A DNA stretch of 64,000 nt, from positions 186,001 to 250,000 of the forward strand of contig NZ_QRGA01000001.1 in NCBI RefSeq assembly GCF_003367175.1, given 5' to 3'. Both the position numbers and the translations under genes were made by a program. The DNA comes from Trinickia dinghuensis (GTDB lineage: Bacteria > Pseudomonadota > Gammaproteobacteria > Burkholderiales > Burkholderiaceae). Shown piece after piece: positions 35,033 to 43,583 of the stretch; position 1 is the first letter of the stretch; every line of letters starts with the position of its first letter. The notes beneath the pieces are model-generated. The model did not search any database, was not told the origin of the DNA, and saw nothing but the letters and a program-made list of their open reading frames with translations.

Positions 35033-35769
35033 GACTTTTGATTTTGCGCGAAAGCGCAAGTATACCGGCCCAGTCTTGCCTCCGGCCACCTGCCGATTCA
35101 GGTGCGCGTTCGCCGCGTATTGGTCGCGGGGCCGATACGTGTAAATGAGGATACGTGCGACTGCTTATGCGTATTACTATTGGACATCCGGTTGCCGCGT
35201 TGAACGACGGTAACCCGTAGCTCGCGCGCGACACTCCGTTGATCGCGATCCGGCCCATAACAGGGTGATCTCACGGCGGTGAACCTTGTACATACGAAGG
35301 CAACGATGCGGCCACCTTTCGCTGAGCTGACTAAAGCCGTCGTCATCTTCGTTACCGCTTTTTGCGGCAACGTGAACGCCACGGCCCCGAGTCGGATCTT
35401 GGACGAAACCGTTCAGGTGAACCCTTCCGAGTCACCCATCGCGGTGAAATCGGAGCGGCGCACAGGGGAGCGCGCACGCCGCGTGGTTGTGGCATCGCAT
35501 AGTCACCGTGAGGAACGAATGGATCGCCGGCGGGCTGCGGAGACCCTTGCGGACGACAACCGGGAGTTACTGAGCCCCTCTTCCGATCACTACATAATGC
35601 CGCGCACGCTATTCGGCGCCGGGAGCATCGCCCTGAGCGCGTTGGGTGACGGCGCGCCTGATTTCGTCGCGCGCTCTTGATGGATGCGCGCCGTCCGGGT
35701 GAATCCTTTTTCATCCGGGCAGGCACAAAATTGGCTGCTGCCAAAAGCGACTCGAACTGAGAGCTTCCG
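35033..35769. other. 737-base stretch without a supported gene
   Basis: Open frames exist on both strands (133 codons at 35279-35680 plus; 159-176 codons on minus) but they overlap one another, have poor ribosome sites and no recognisable protein features. A short inverted pair, TTGCGC and GCGCAA, near 35043-35061 sits just upstream of clcA. Otherwise I see nothing assignable. Confidence 0.5.
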
Positions 35770-35814
35770 GTGCGCCGCGCCTTTGCGCAGGCAGCCGAAC
35801 AGCTCGCCTGCCTT

Positions 35815-36312
35815 ATGAATCGCTTGAGTAACGGTCTCGACTCTTTCGGAACAGTGCTGCTCGTCGACGACGACGAGGCCACGAGGGCCGCCTTTTCGGC
35901 GATGCTGGCGCCAATCGGCTACTTCGTTTTCTGCGCGCCCAACGGCGCGGCCGCGCTCGAAAGTCTTCGGATGGCGCGTCCGGATGCCGTCGTCACCGAT
36001 CTGGACATGCCCTTGCTGGGTGGCATCGACCTGTGCCTGGCGATCCGCGCGGACCAGCGATTCCGCCATTTACCGGTCATCGCGGCGTCGTCGCTGCAGC
36101 CGGACGAATCCACGCAGTCGGCCCTGTTCGACCTGTACCTGCGCAAGCCGGTCCCGCCAGAACGGCTCGTCTCGGCCGTAGCCGCGTTCGTCCAAAGCCG
36201 GCCGGGAGCGATCGCCTTGGCTTCCATGCCTCACTCGCAGGAAGAAGAGAGCGAGCCGAACGCCGCATGCATCGCGTTTTGCGGCGCAGCGCGCTCGCCG
36301 GGAAACCGCTAA
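35815..36312 (+). CDS. CheY-like receiver-domain response regulator
   Basis: 165 residues from ATG 35815; a GTG at 35770 with GAGAG upstream would add 15. A single receiver domain: VLLVDDDEATR (acidic pocket), phosphoacceptor Asp in AVVTDLDMPLLGG, conserved Lys in LYLRKPVPPERL. After the receiver comes a C-terminal tail with no output domain. It probably works by protein-protein contact in a phosphorelay. No kinase lies beside it, so it is an orphan. Confidence 0.82.
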   Translation: MNRLSNGLDSFGTVLLVDDDEATRAAFSAMLAPIGYFVFCAPNGAAALESLRMARPDAVVTDLDMPLLGGIDLCLAIRADQRFRHLPVIAASSLQPDESTQSALFDLYLRKPVPPERLVSAVAAFVQSRPGAIALASMPHSQEEESEPNAACIAFCGAARSPGNR

Positions 36313-36362
36313 CTACGGTCGATGGCCCATGACGGCCATCGATCCCCTAATGCGGCGCCCAG

Positions 36363-36893
36363 TCACTCCTTCGGCTGGAGCGCGTGCAAGCTCATGGCGA
36401 GCGACACCGAAGTGAAATAGCCGATCGTGACTAGCAATTCGGCTATCACGGCGCGGCCAAGCTCGGCATCGTAGCGGGCAAAGCGCGCGTCGTCGATCAC
36501 GCCACCGGCCAACATATCGTTGACCGCATCGCACACCGCGCCGAAGCGCCCGCTCTCCCCCTCGAAGTGCCGCTGATCGAGAATCGCAGCGACCACATCC
36601 TCGGGAACGCCGGCCTTCAGTGCATGCCGGCGGTGATTGGCGATCACATACTTTGCATTCCAAAACACCGCCGTCGACAGGATCGCCACTTCGCTCTCCG
36701 CCTCGGTCAGCACCGGCGAGCGATCGACGTGGGTGCCGATGATTTCCATCCCTTCGGCCAGATTCGGGTTGTGCAGCCAAATGTTGAACGGCGTGGGAAT
36801 GCGTCCCCGTCCTTCGCCGAGCTTCGCGATGACCTTCTTTTGCGCGTCGCCGGCGTGTTCCGGGTCGATACGTTGGAGTCGATTGTCCGCCAT
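36363..36893 (-). CDS. Carboxymuconolactone decarboxylase-family protein
   Basis: 176 residues from ATG 36893 (MADNRLQRIDPEHAGD). All-helical AhpD/CMD fold: FNIWLHNPNLAEGMEIIGTHV then LTEAESEVAILSTAVFWNAKYVIANHRRHALKAGVPEDVV. The CxxC of peroxidase AhpD is absent (the position reads A-K-Y with H in IANHRRHA), as in decarboxylase-type members. Last gene of the operon tctC-amidohydrolase-tctAB-CMD. Probably acts on a lactone or keto acid of the imported substrate; exact reaction unknown. Confidence 0.82.
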   Translation of the reverse strand: MADNRLQRIDPEHAGDAQKKVIAKLGEGRGRIPTPFNIWLHNPNLAEGMEIIGTHVDRSPVLTEAESEVAILSTAVFWNAKYVIANHRRHALKAGVPEDVVAAILDQRHFEGESGRFGAVCDAVNDMLAGGVIDDARFARYDAELGRAVIAELLVTIGYFTSVSLAMSLHALQPKE

Positions 36894-36914
36894 GCTATTT
36901 CCCATTCCTTCAAA

Positions 36915-38921
36915 TTATCCGATGAGGCTGCTCGGCCAGGGCATATGAATGATCTGGTCGAAGACGCCGTAGACGATCGCGGTCACGCAAGCCGCGAGAA
37001 TCAAACTGAGTTTCCAGGACTCGCGCCCTTCGATGCGCATGTACGCCACGATCATCAGCGGCACCGTCGCGATCATCCCGATCACCGACGTACAGACGAG
37101 AAACGCGACGAACCAGCCGAAGAACCTTGCCGCGCGCAGCAGGACAGTCTTGGTCGACAGCGATACGTCGTGCTGGCCGGCGATGTCCATGTGAATCCCG
37201 CCGCTGCCGCCCGCCCCCGCCTGTGCCGGCGTGAAGAAGACCTTGTACGCGAGACTGATGCCGCCCGCGATGACGAGGATGCTCGCGACCACCGTGGGGC
37301 CCATGCGCGCCATGGGCAGCCAGCCCTGGCAGCTCACGAGCATGTAGAGACCCACGCCGAGGAAGAACACGTAAGCGAGGTCTTCGGCCTTGAGCACGAT
37401 CTTCCCGCTCAACCGCAGGCGCATGAGCCCGCCGCTGCGCAACAGCTTGAACAACGGCTTGAAAAAGACCACCGCCGAGAGACAAAGCAGAACCAGGACA
37501 ACCGGCCGCGTCAGCCAATCCAGGCCGTAGCGCATCACGGAAATCGACATGTAGCGCTCCAGCAGCACGCCGAGGACCAGGCCGAGAATCAGCGGCGGAC
37601 GTGCCCATTTCAAGCGCTTCATCGCCCAGCCGATCACTCCGGTAATGAGCAGCACGAACAGATCGCCCCAGCTACGCGAGCCTTGGAACGCACCCACATA
37701 AATGATGGGCATGATGACGGGCAGAATGAGCGTATAGCGCAGCGTCGAGATCTTCGCGAACTGCCCGCTGAGCAGGAAGCACAAGCCGGCCCCGAAGATG
37801 TTCGCGAGCGCGATCGACCAGACCATCGAATAAGTCAGCGCGAGATGCTTGGTCAGCATGTCGGGCCCGGGGATGAAGCCGTGCACCATCAATGCGCCGA
37901 GCAGAATCGCCTGTGCCGCGCCACCCGGCACGCCGAAAGCCAGCATCGGCACGAGACTGCCGCCCTCTCTCGCGTTATTGGCCGCCTCCGGCGCGATCAC
38001 GCCGCGCACGTCGCCCTTCGTAAAAGTATCCTTGGCGCCGCGCGCGGTTTGCATCGCATGGCCATAGGCGATCCAGTCGGTCACCGCGCCGGTAATGCCC
38101 GGGATAGCGCCGAGCACCGAGCCCAATCCCCCGCAGCGCAGAACGAGAAACCAGTTGCGCAGACTGTCGAGCACGCCTTGGCGCATGCCTTCCCGCGAAC
38201 TGAACTGCACGTTCTCGGCGATCGCGGTGCGTCGAATGGCAAGTTCGCACAGTTCCGGCAGCGCGAAGATACCGAGGATGATCGGCACCAGCGGAATCCG
38301 GTCCTGCAGATAGAGCGTCCCACCCGTCCAACGCAACTGCCCGGTCTCGATGTTCGTGCCGATCATGCCGACCAGAATGCCGAAGCAGGCCGCGACGACG
38401 CCCTTCAAGGGCGCGTTGCCCGACAAGGCCGACACCATCGAGATGCCGAATATCGTCAGTGCGAGCATCTCGGGCGTGCCGATCGAGAGGACGAGCGGGC
38501 GCACCAACGGCAGCGAGACCCCCAGGATGACCGCCCCGATCAACCCGCCGAACAACGACGACATATAGCAGGCGCTAAGCGCGCGCGACGCTTCACCGCG
38601 CTGGGTCATCGGCAGGCCGTCGAGCACGGTCGCCTGCGAAGCGGCGTGCCCCGGTACGCCGAACAGCACCGCCGGGATCACGTCGGAAGTCGTGATGACC
38701 GACGCCATGCCGAGCAGCATCGCGAAGGCCGCGTACGGGTCCATCGTGTAGGTGAACGGCACCAGCAGCGCGAATCCGGTCAGCCCGCCGATCCCGGGCA
38801 ACAGTCCAATCGCCAGCCCGACGAGCACGCCGAACCACAGAAAGACCAAACGGTTGAATTGCAAGATTATCGACAGCGCATGGCCCGCTGCGGATAGAGT
38901 TGCGTGGTCGAAGAAATGCAT
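36915..38921 (-). CDS. Tripartite tricarboxylate transporter permease, TctA-TctB fusion
   Basis: 668 residues, against about 500 for TctA alone. Residues 1 to about 490 are TctA: GLLPGIGGLTGFALLVPFTY, GVPGHAASQATVLDGLPM (the conserved GxPGxxA loops) and AREGGSLVPMLAFGVPGGAAQAILLGALMVHGFIPGP (in pieces). From about 510 to the end come four more hydrophobic segments (LAYVFFLGVGLYMLVS, GPTVVASILVIAGGISLAY, FGWFVAFLVCTSVIGMIAT, SLILAACVTAIVYGVFDQI), the plan of the small TctB subunit. No separate tctB gene is present. It works with the TctC-type receptor encoded upstream. Confidence 0.88.
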   Translation of the reverse strand: MHFFDHATLSAAGHALSIILQFNRLVFLWFGVLVGLAIGLLPGIGGLTGFALLVPFTYTMDPYAAFAMLLGMASVITTSDVIPAVLFGVPGHAASQATVLDGLPMTQRGEASRALSACYMSSLFGGLIGAVILGVSLPLVRPLVLSIGTPEMLALTIFGISMVSALSGNAPLKGVVAACFGILVGMIGTNIETGQLRWTGGTLYLQDRIPLVPIILGIFALPELCELAIRRTAIAENVQFSSREGMRQGVLDSLRNWFLVLRCGGLGSVLGAIPGITGAVTDWIAYGHAMQTARGAKDTFTKGDVRGVIAPEAANNAREGGSLVPMLAFGVPGGAAQAILLGALMVHGFIPGPDMLTKHLALTYSMVWSIALANIFGAGLCFLLSGQFAKISTLRYTLILPVIMPIIYVGAFQGSRSWGDLFVLLITGVIGWAMKRLKWARPPLILGLVLGVLLERYMSISVMRYGLDWLTRPVVLVLLCLSAVVFFKPLFKLLRSGGLMRLRLSGKIVLKAEDLAYVFFLGVGLYMLVSCQGWLPMARMGPTVVASILVIAGGISLAYKVFFTPAQAGAGGSGGIHMDIAGQHDVSLSTKTVLLRAARFFGWFVAFLVCTSVIGMIATVPLMIVAYMRIEGRESWKLSLILAACVTAIVYGVFDQIIHMPWPSSLIG

Positions 38922-38977
38922 GAGTCATCCTGATTGGCGAGCTGGCCGAAGCGGGCGCACGCTGCGATGCGATAGGG

Positions 38978-39829
38978 TCAGGCAAGCGTGGGGTAAAGCA
39001 CCTTTGCCGTACGGCCCCAGACCCACGCGCTCTCCTCCTCGCTCAAGCTCGCGAAACAGGCATGCCCTTGGTCGATCAGCTTCTTCAACGGCCCTGCGGA
39101 CGCCGGGTAGTTCGAGCCGAACGCCAGATGGTGCGCGCCGAATACCTTGACCAGATGCGGGAAGAACGCATCCGCGCCGCCCGGCGCCGCCTGCGCGAGA
39201 TCGAACGTGCGCGGCGTGATCTTCAAGTAGACGTTCTCGTATTTCGCGAGAGCGAACAATTCGGCGCAGGCCGTATAGGGCGCCCCGCCGTCGAGCACGG
39301 GACGCGCGCAGTGATCGAGCGCGATGTTCACCGTAGGAAAACGCTCGGCCAGTTCGACCACCATCGGCAAACCGTCCGTTGTCGTCTGAACCACCATCGT
39401 CATGCCGATGTCCGCGCAACGCTCCCAGATCGGAAAGGTTGCTGGATTGACCAGCCAGCGTCCGTCGCTTTGATGCGTGGCGCCGCCCGTGAACAAGCGA
39501 ATCCCGCCCATTCCGTTGGCCAGCCAATGATCGAACGTCTTCAACGCATCGGGCGCGAGCAAATCGAACGAGTAGACGCCGGTGAATCGCTTCGGGTCCG
39601 TCGCCACGCTATCGGCCACGTACGAATTGTTGTGACCGTAGGTCGTCGAGGAATGCACGATCGCGGCTTTGGCCACCCCCGCCTCATCCATCTCGGCGAT
39701 CATCTGCTCGAACGTCACCGGACGCGTGGCGGACCAATTCGAGCGATGCCCATGCTGGGGAGCGATGGGATAGCGAACCGTATCGGTTGAAATGATATGG
39801 GGGTGAATGTCGATGATTTCTGGCTTCAT
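38978..39829 (-). CDS. Amidohydrolase-family (TIM-barrel) hydrolase or decarboxylase
   Basis: 283 residues from ATG 39829. The N-terminal metal motif is IDIHPHIIS; further barrel features are AKAAIVHSSTTYGHN, GGIRLFTGGATHQ, VNIALDHCARPVL and the end FGSNYPASAGPLKKLI. This is the COG2159/3618-like amidohydrolase group (lactonases, decarboxylases, hydratases of aromatic catabolism). It closely resembles the protein at 52289-53134. Located between the TctC receptor gene and the TctAB permease gene in one operon. It is not recognisably LigI. Confidence 0.85.
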   Translation of the reverse strand: MKPEIIDIHPHIISTDTVRYPIAPQHGHRSNWSATRPVTFEQMIAEMDEAGVAKAAIVHSSTTYGHNNSYVADSVATDPKRFTGVYSFDLLAPDALKTFDHWLANGMGGIRLFTGGATHQSDGRWLVNPATFPIWERCADIGMTMVVQTTTDGLPMVVELAERFPTVNIALDHCARPVLDGGAPYTACAELFALAKYENVYLKITPRTFDLAQAAPGGADAFFPHLVKVFGAHHLAFGSNYPASAGPLKKLIDQGHACFASLSEEESAWVWGRTAKVLYPTLA

Positions 39830-39869
39830 GGGATAAAACCTCTTGCTCAATTTTGCTCAGCTGCTGTCG

Positions 39870-40910
39870 TTACTGGGCACTGAAGATAAGCTTGCGCGCA
39901 CCCTCTATCTCGGGTTGGGGCGTCGCGTACAGCTTGCTCACGATCTGTTCCACCGCGTCCCCGTCGATCGGATCGATCGGGAAGCCTTGCTTTTTCATCA
40001 CGGCGATAAATTCGGGATCCGCGATCGCCTTCGCGAAGGCCGTGCGCAACGCCTGCAGACGATCGGGAGGGACGCCTTGCGGCACGGCGATCGGTCGCCC
40101 CGCGGCGAACGGCGCCAGGAACAGATCGAACAAAGCTTTGACGTCGGGGTTCGTGATGTAGGCACTGAGATTGGGGACGCCGGGCAGGCTCGGCGACGTC
40201 GTCCAACCCAAATCCAACAGCACCTTCAATTTGCCGTTGGCTAGCATGTGCGCCGGCTCGCCGACGGCCAGCCCGTCGACCGTCGAGGCCCAGCCGTCCA
40301 CCTCGCCGCGCTGCATCGCCAGATACACTTCGCCTCGCCCCGTGTAGCCGGGAACGATCGTCATCTTCGTGCCGAGGTATCGATTGAGCAGCGCGGGCAG
40401 CGTGCGATCCTCGTTGGAGAAACCGGTCGCGCCGATGTACAGCTTTTTCTTGAAGAGATCGTTCGCGGTCGTGACGCCCGACCGGGTCATCGCCACCAAG
40501 CAGTAGTCGACCTTGTCGAGACTGCCGAGCCACCTGACTTTTCTCGGATCGAAGCTGTTCTGCCTCGTATCGAGCAACGGAATGTAGAGGTTGTTGCGCT
40601 GCAGGAAGCCGACCACCGTGCCGTCGTTCGGCTGGCTGGATTGAAGCGATGCCGCCGCCACCATGCCGCCCGCGCCCACGACGTTCATGACGACCGCATC
40701 GGGCTTCCCGGGAAGGTATTTGACGAAGAAACGCGCGAACTGACGCGCGAGAATATCGGTCGGCGTGCCGGCGTCGGCGCTGACGATCAGCGTGACGGTC
40801 TTACCCCGATAGAACTGCGCGACGGACTGACCGAACGCGGGTGCGGCGAGCGTCATCGCGACAACGCTGATCAGCGCGATGCAGGCGCGAATGGCGGTCC
40901 GAAAGTTCAT
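39870..40910 (-). CDS. Bug-family tripartite tricarboxylate transporter substrate-binding protein
   Basis: 346 residues with a signal peptide (FRTAIRACIALISVVAMTLA, cleavage near APAFGQS). Mature start FYRGKTVTLIVSADAGTPTDILARQFARFF, then GAGGMVAAASLQSSQPNDGTVVGFL, typical of the Bug/TctC receptors expanded in Burkholderiales (fragments: GKTVTLIVSADAGTPTDI, VVGAGGMVAAASL). Periplasmic binding of a carboxylate for the TctAB permease. First gene of its operon; a conserved regulatory element sits 137-178 bases upstream. Confidence 0.9.
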   Translation of the reverse strand: MNFRTAIRACIALISVVAMTLAAPAFGQSVAQFYRGKTVTLIVSADAGTPTDILARQFARFFVKYLPGKPDAVVMNVVGAGGMVAAASLQSSQPNDGTVVGFLQRNNLYIPLLDTRQNSFDPRKVRWLGSLDKVDYCLVAMTRSGVTTANDLFKKKLYIGATGFSNEDRTLPALLNRYLGTKMTIVPGYTGRGEVYLAMQRGEVDGWASTVDGLAVGEPAHMLANGKLKVLLDLGWTTSPSLPGVPNLSAYITNPDVKALFDLFLAPFAAGRPIAVPQGVPPDRLQALRTAFAKAIADPEFIAVMKKQGFPIDPIDGDAVEQIVSKLYATPQPEIEGARKLIFSAQ

Positions 40911-41046
40911 GGTCGTGCCTGTCTCCTCTTACCGTGATCCGAGGTAATGGCAAGCCGGAGACGATTACCGTCCGGGCGTTGGATCACGTGTCTCCGCTTG
41001 CTTGTTGAATGAACGCACTGACATTCTGCCAGCGCGTTCTCGCAGG

Positions 41047-41087
41047 TCTATTGAGAAAAACGGCCCGGGGTTTGAGGAAATGGTTAA
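41047..41087 (-). promoter_or_regulatory. Conserved operator-like element, copy 1 (upstream of the tctC operon)
   Basis: On the plus strand it reads TCTATTGA (41047-41054), TTTGAG (21 bases after the first TTGA) and GGTTAA (41082-41087). The same three blocks with the same offsets occur at 44851, 55334 and 57641. The controlled gene is on the minus strand, start 40910. Confidence 0.62.
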
Positions 41088-41150
41088 CGCCCGGGTTGGG
41101 GTGCCGGATAGCTCGCGTGCCGTCGCGCCTTCGCCGGCGCCGGCAACCCC

Positions 41151-42137
41151 TTAAGATCGCTTCGTCTTGACCGGATGGGCAACCGGGCTCGGTACCGCAC
41201 CGGGCCCTGCCTGCAATTGCTGCGCGGCTTCCTCCAGGCACGACACCATGAGTCGCGCGCTCGGCGTCAGCCCTCGATTGCGATTCCACAGCACACCGGT
41301 CGGACGCAGGAGCCGAGGCAAGCTCAACGGGAGAATATGAAGCGGCTGCGTGACGTCGCTGGCAGGCGAGCCGGCCATGACCGCAATGAACTCCGAGACC
41401 TGCAGATGCGCGCGCGCGACGTGGACCGAGAGCGTCTCGATGTAGTTGTTGGTCAGCGGCACTTCGTGCGCCTCGAGTGCGCGCTCGAGCGGGTCGCGCA
41501 AGATCGAGCCGGGCGGCGGCAGTATCCAGGGATAGGAGCGCAGATCGTCCCACGTCAGGGACTTCTTGCGCGCCAGCGGATGATGCCGGCCCGTGACGAG
41601 CACCACCGGTTCTTCGAGAAGCTCCAATTCCTCGAAGCTGCCGAGCGTATCGGGCGGAGGCAGGCGGCCCACCACCAAGTCGAGATGGCCTTGCCACAGT
41701 TCAGGCAACAGCAGCGCTGTCGTGCCTTCGCTGACCATGGCGTTCGTACCCGGCGAGCGCTGCTTGAGGATGCCGAGCGCATGCGGCAGCAGCACGGAAG
41801 CCGAGGCCGGCAGCATGCCGATATTGATCTTGCCCTCGGTTCCGGAGCTAAGGGCTTTCAGCTCGTCCCTGGCCTGGTGCAGGATCGTCAACATCGATTT
41901 CGCGTGACGAATCAAGCACTCGCCGTAGGGTGTGGGCATCAACCCTTGGCCCGTGCGCGAGAACAACGTGAGCCCGAGCCCTCGTTCGAGCTCGGCCAGC
42001 GACTTGGACACTGCAGGGACGGTCACATGCGTGACGTCGGCCACTTGCGTGAGATTGCGATACGTGTCGATCGTCACGAGCAAGCGCAGGTGACGGGCTT
42101 TTAAATTGACCTGCAGGTACCAATCGAATTCGGACAC
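41151..42137 (-). CDS. LysR-family regulator (duplicated pair, copy A)
   Basis: 328 residues. I choose the GTG at 42137 because GGAGG lies 8 bases before it; the in-frame GTG at 42152 overlaps that ribosome site. The helix-turn-helix is ARHLRLLVTIDTYRNLTQVADVTHVTVPAVSKSLAELE (in parts: TYRNLTQVADVTHV, TVPAVSKSLAELERGLG). The effector domain starts GKINIGMLPASASVLLP, typical of the GbpR/CbpR-like group. It is nearly identical to the LysR at 44984-45940 throughout. Divergent from the binding-protein gene at 42355. Confidence 0.93.
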   Translation of the reverse strand: MSEFDWYLQVNLKARHLRLLVTIDTYRNLTQVADVTHVTVPAVSKSLAELERGLGLTLFSRTGQGLMPTPYGECLIRHAKSMLTILHQARDELKALSSGTEGKINIGMLPASASVLLPHALGILKQRSPGTNAMVSEGTTALLLPELWQGHLDLVVGRLPPPDTLGSFEELELLEEPVVLVTGRHHPLARKKSLTWDDLRSYPWILPPPGSILRDPLERALEAHEVPLTNNYIETLSVHVARAHLQVSEFIAVMAGSPASDVTQPLHILPLSLPRLLRPTGVLWNRNRGLTPSARLMVSCLEEAAQQLQAGPGAVPSPVAHPVKTKRS

Positions 42138-42354
42138 CGTGTGTACCTCCACGGTATGGAGTTTACTGTCTAGTTAAGCACGCAGCAATTTTATTCAATC
42201 GACTCGGTCATTGCCCGCGGGGCATGCTCGGGAAACCACCCATCAAAAAACGGGGTCAACCACCGTCGTTTCCCACTGGCATGGAATCCGATGTGCGCAG
42301 CCAGGGTTCGACGGGCCGCCGATAGGCTCCGACCCCGACACGGAGACAACACCC

Positions 42355-43380
42355 ATGACTCAACCGTTCGACCGCCGCCGATTCTTGCGCAGCGCGGGCC
42401 TGCTCGGGCTCAGCGTTGCCGCCGGTGGGCTCGCGGCACCCTATGTTGCGCGAGCCGCCGCCACCCAGGCCACCCGGATCAGGATCGTCAGCAATCCGGG
42501 GCTGGAAAACGCCACGATGAACGCGCTGATGGAGCAACAAGGCTACTTCAAGCGCTTCGGCGTCGACGCGGTGATCGTTCAAGCCCCCGGCGCCACTGGA
42601 CCGTTCGACGCGATCGTCGGCGGAAAAGCGGACGTCTGCATGGTGTCGGGCTACGACGGGGTGCTTTCTCGGATCGCGCAAGGCGCGCCCGTCAAGATCG
42701 TCGGCGCCGGGATGAAAAAGGTCGCATTGACCGTCTTTGCGAAACCCGAAGGCATCGCGACACTGGCCGATCTACAAGGCAAGACGGTCGCGGTCGGTCC
42801 GGCCCGAGGACTGCTGCATTCGTTGATGCTGCAGCTATTGAAGGAAAAGGGTATCGACGCATCGCGGATCGCGTTCGTCGACAAGGGCAGCAACGACCAG
42901 TGCCACGAAGCGGTGGTGAAGGGCGAAGCCGATGCCTGCTGCTCGAGCATCTCGCATCTGAACGATAACGATGGGCTCGCCGTGATCAAAGAAGGCGACA
43001 TGTGGCAAGCGCTGCCGAAATGCGTCTTCCAAACCGCCTATGCCTCCGATGACGCGCTCACGAACAAACAGCAGGGGCTGATTGCGGTCATGGCCGCCTA
43101 CGGCGCGCTCTACGAATACCTGATGTCGCCGGCGTCTCGCGACGCCTTCTTCGAAGCACGCAAGCGCGCGCAGAAGACATTCGACGACGCTTCGGCGCGC
43201 GCCATTTGGACCTTCGATCAAGCGCAACGGCCCTACTCCAAAGACCTTTCGTTGACCGACGGCGACATCGGCTATCTGCAGGACATGTACGTCGGCCTGG
43301 ACACCTTGAAGCGTAAGCAGCCGATCGACGAGGTAGCCGATATGTCGGCGGCCAAAGCCGCGGCAAAGTTGCTGGGCTGA
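42355..43380 (+). CDS. ABC-type (NMT1/SsuA-like) substrate-binding protein with Tat signal
   Basis: 341 residues. Twin-arginine signal DRRRFLRSAGLLGLSVAAGG followed by an Ala-rich cleavage region (APYVARAAA). Mature part: RIRIVSNPGLENATMNALMEQQGYFKRFGVDA, GGKADVCMVSGYDGVL and LQGKTVAVGPARG, the NMT1/taurine-receptor fold. ATG 42355 follows CGGAGACAACACCC; the frame opens earlier at 42211 but without a signal peptide. No ABC permease or ATPase is encoded nearby, so it is an orphan receptor. Divergent from LysR copy A. Confidence 0.88.
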   Translation: MTQPFDRRRFLRSAGLLGLSVAAGGLAAPYVARAAATQATRIRIVSNPGLENATMNALMEQQGYFKRFGVDAVIVQAPGATGPFDAIVGGKADVCMVSGYDGVLSRIAQGAPVKIVGAGMKKVALTVFAKPEGIATLADLQGKTVAVGPARGLLHSLMLQLLKEKGIDASRIAFVDKGSNDQCHEAVVKGEADACCSSISHLNDNDGLAVIKEGDMWQALPKCVFQTAYASDDALTNKQQGLIAVMAAYGALYEYLMSPASRDAFFEARKRAQKTFDDASARAIWTFDQAQRPYSKDLSLTDGDIGYLQDMYVGLDTLKRKQPIDEVADMSAAKAAAKLLG

Positions 43381-43510
43381 TTCGATCGCGGCGGGGAAGT
43401 CGCGTCTTCCCCCTTGTTATTCCCGAATCAATCGAAACATTCCGATTCAATCGACGACCGCAGGCACTTCAGCGCTTCGCCGCATCAACCGTTCAACGCT
43501 TCAAACCAAT

Positions 43511-43550
43511 GAGCCCGGCGATCAAGCTTCAAAACTCGATCGCCGGGCTC
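43511..43550. terminator. Bidirectional hairpin terminator
   Basis: GAGCCCGGCGATC (43511-43523) pairs perfectly with GATCGCCGGGCTC (43538-43550) across a 14-base loop, between the convergent binding-protein and porin genes. No long T-tract is visible. Confidence 0.72.
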
Positions 43551-43583
43551 ACGTGCGCGGCTTCCCGCACCGATGTCAAAACA

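Noticed and set aside
35279-35680. 133-codon plus-strand frame in the gap before the receiver gene
   Set aside because: Overlaps minus-strand frames of similar quality, has no credible ribosome site and no recognisable protein features.
36567-38897. 776-codon open frame on the plus strand
   Set aside because: It lies wholly opposite the TctA-TctB gene; its His/Arg/Gln/Asp-rich translation is the usual antisense shadow of a hydrophobic GC-rich gene, and it has no domain.
38978-39829. 2-Pyrone-4,6-dicarboxylate lactonase (LigI) for the two amidohydrolases
   Set aside because: Tempting next to a LigJ-like gene, but the N-terminal and barrel blocks do not resemble LigI, so I keep the general amidohydrolase call.
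42138-42354. Fifth copy of the ATTGA/GTTAA element between LysR copy A and the binding protein
   Set aside because: GTTAAG and TCAAT are present near 42174-42200, but their spacing differs from the fixed spacing of the other four copies.
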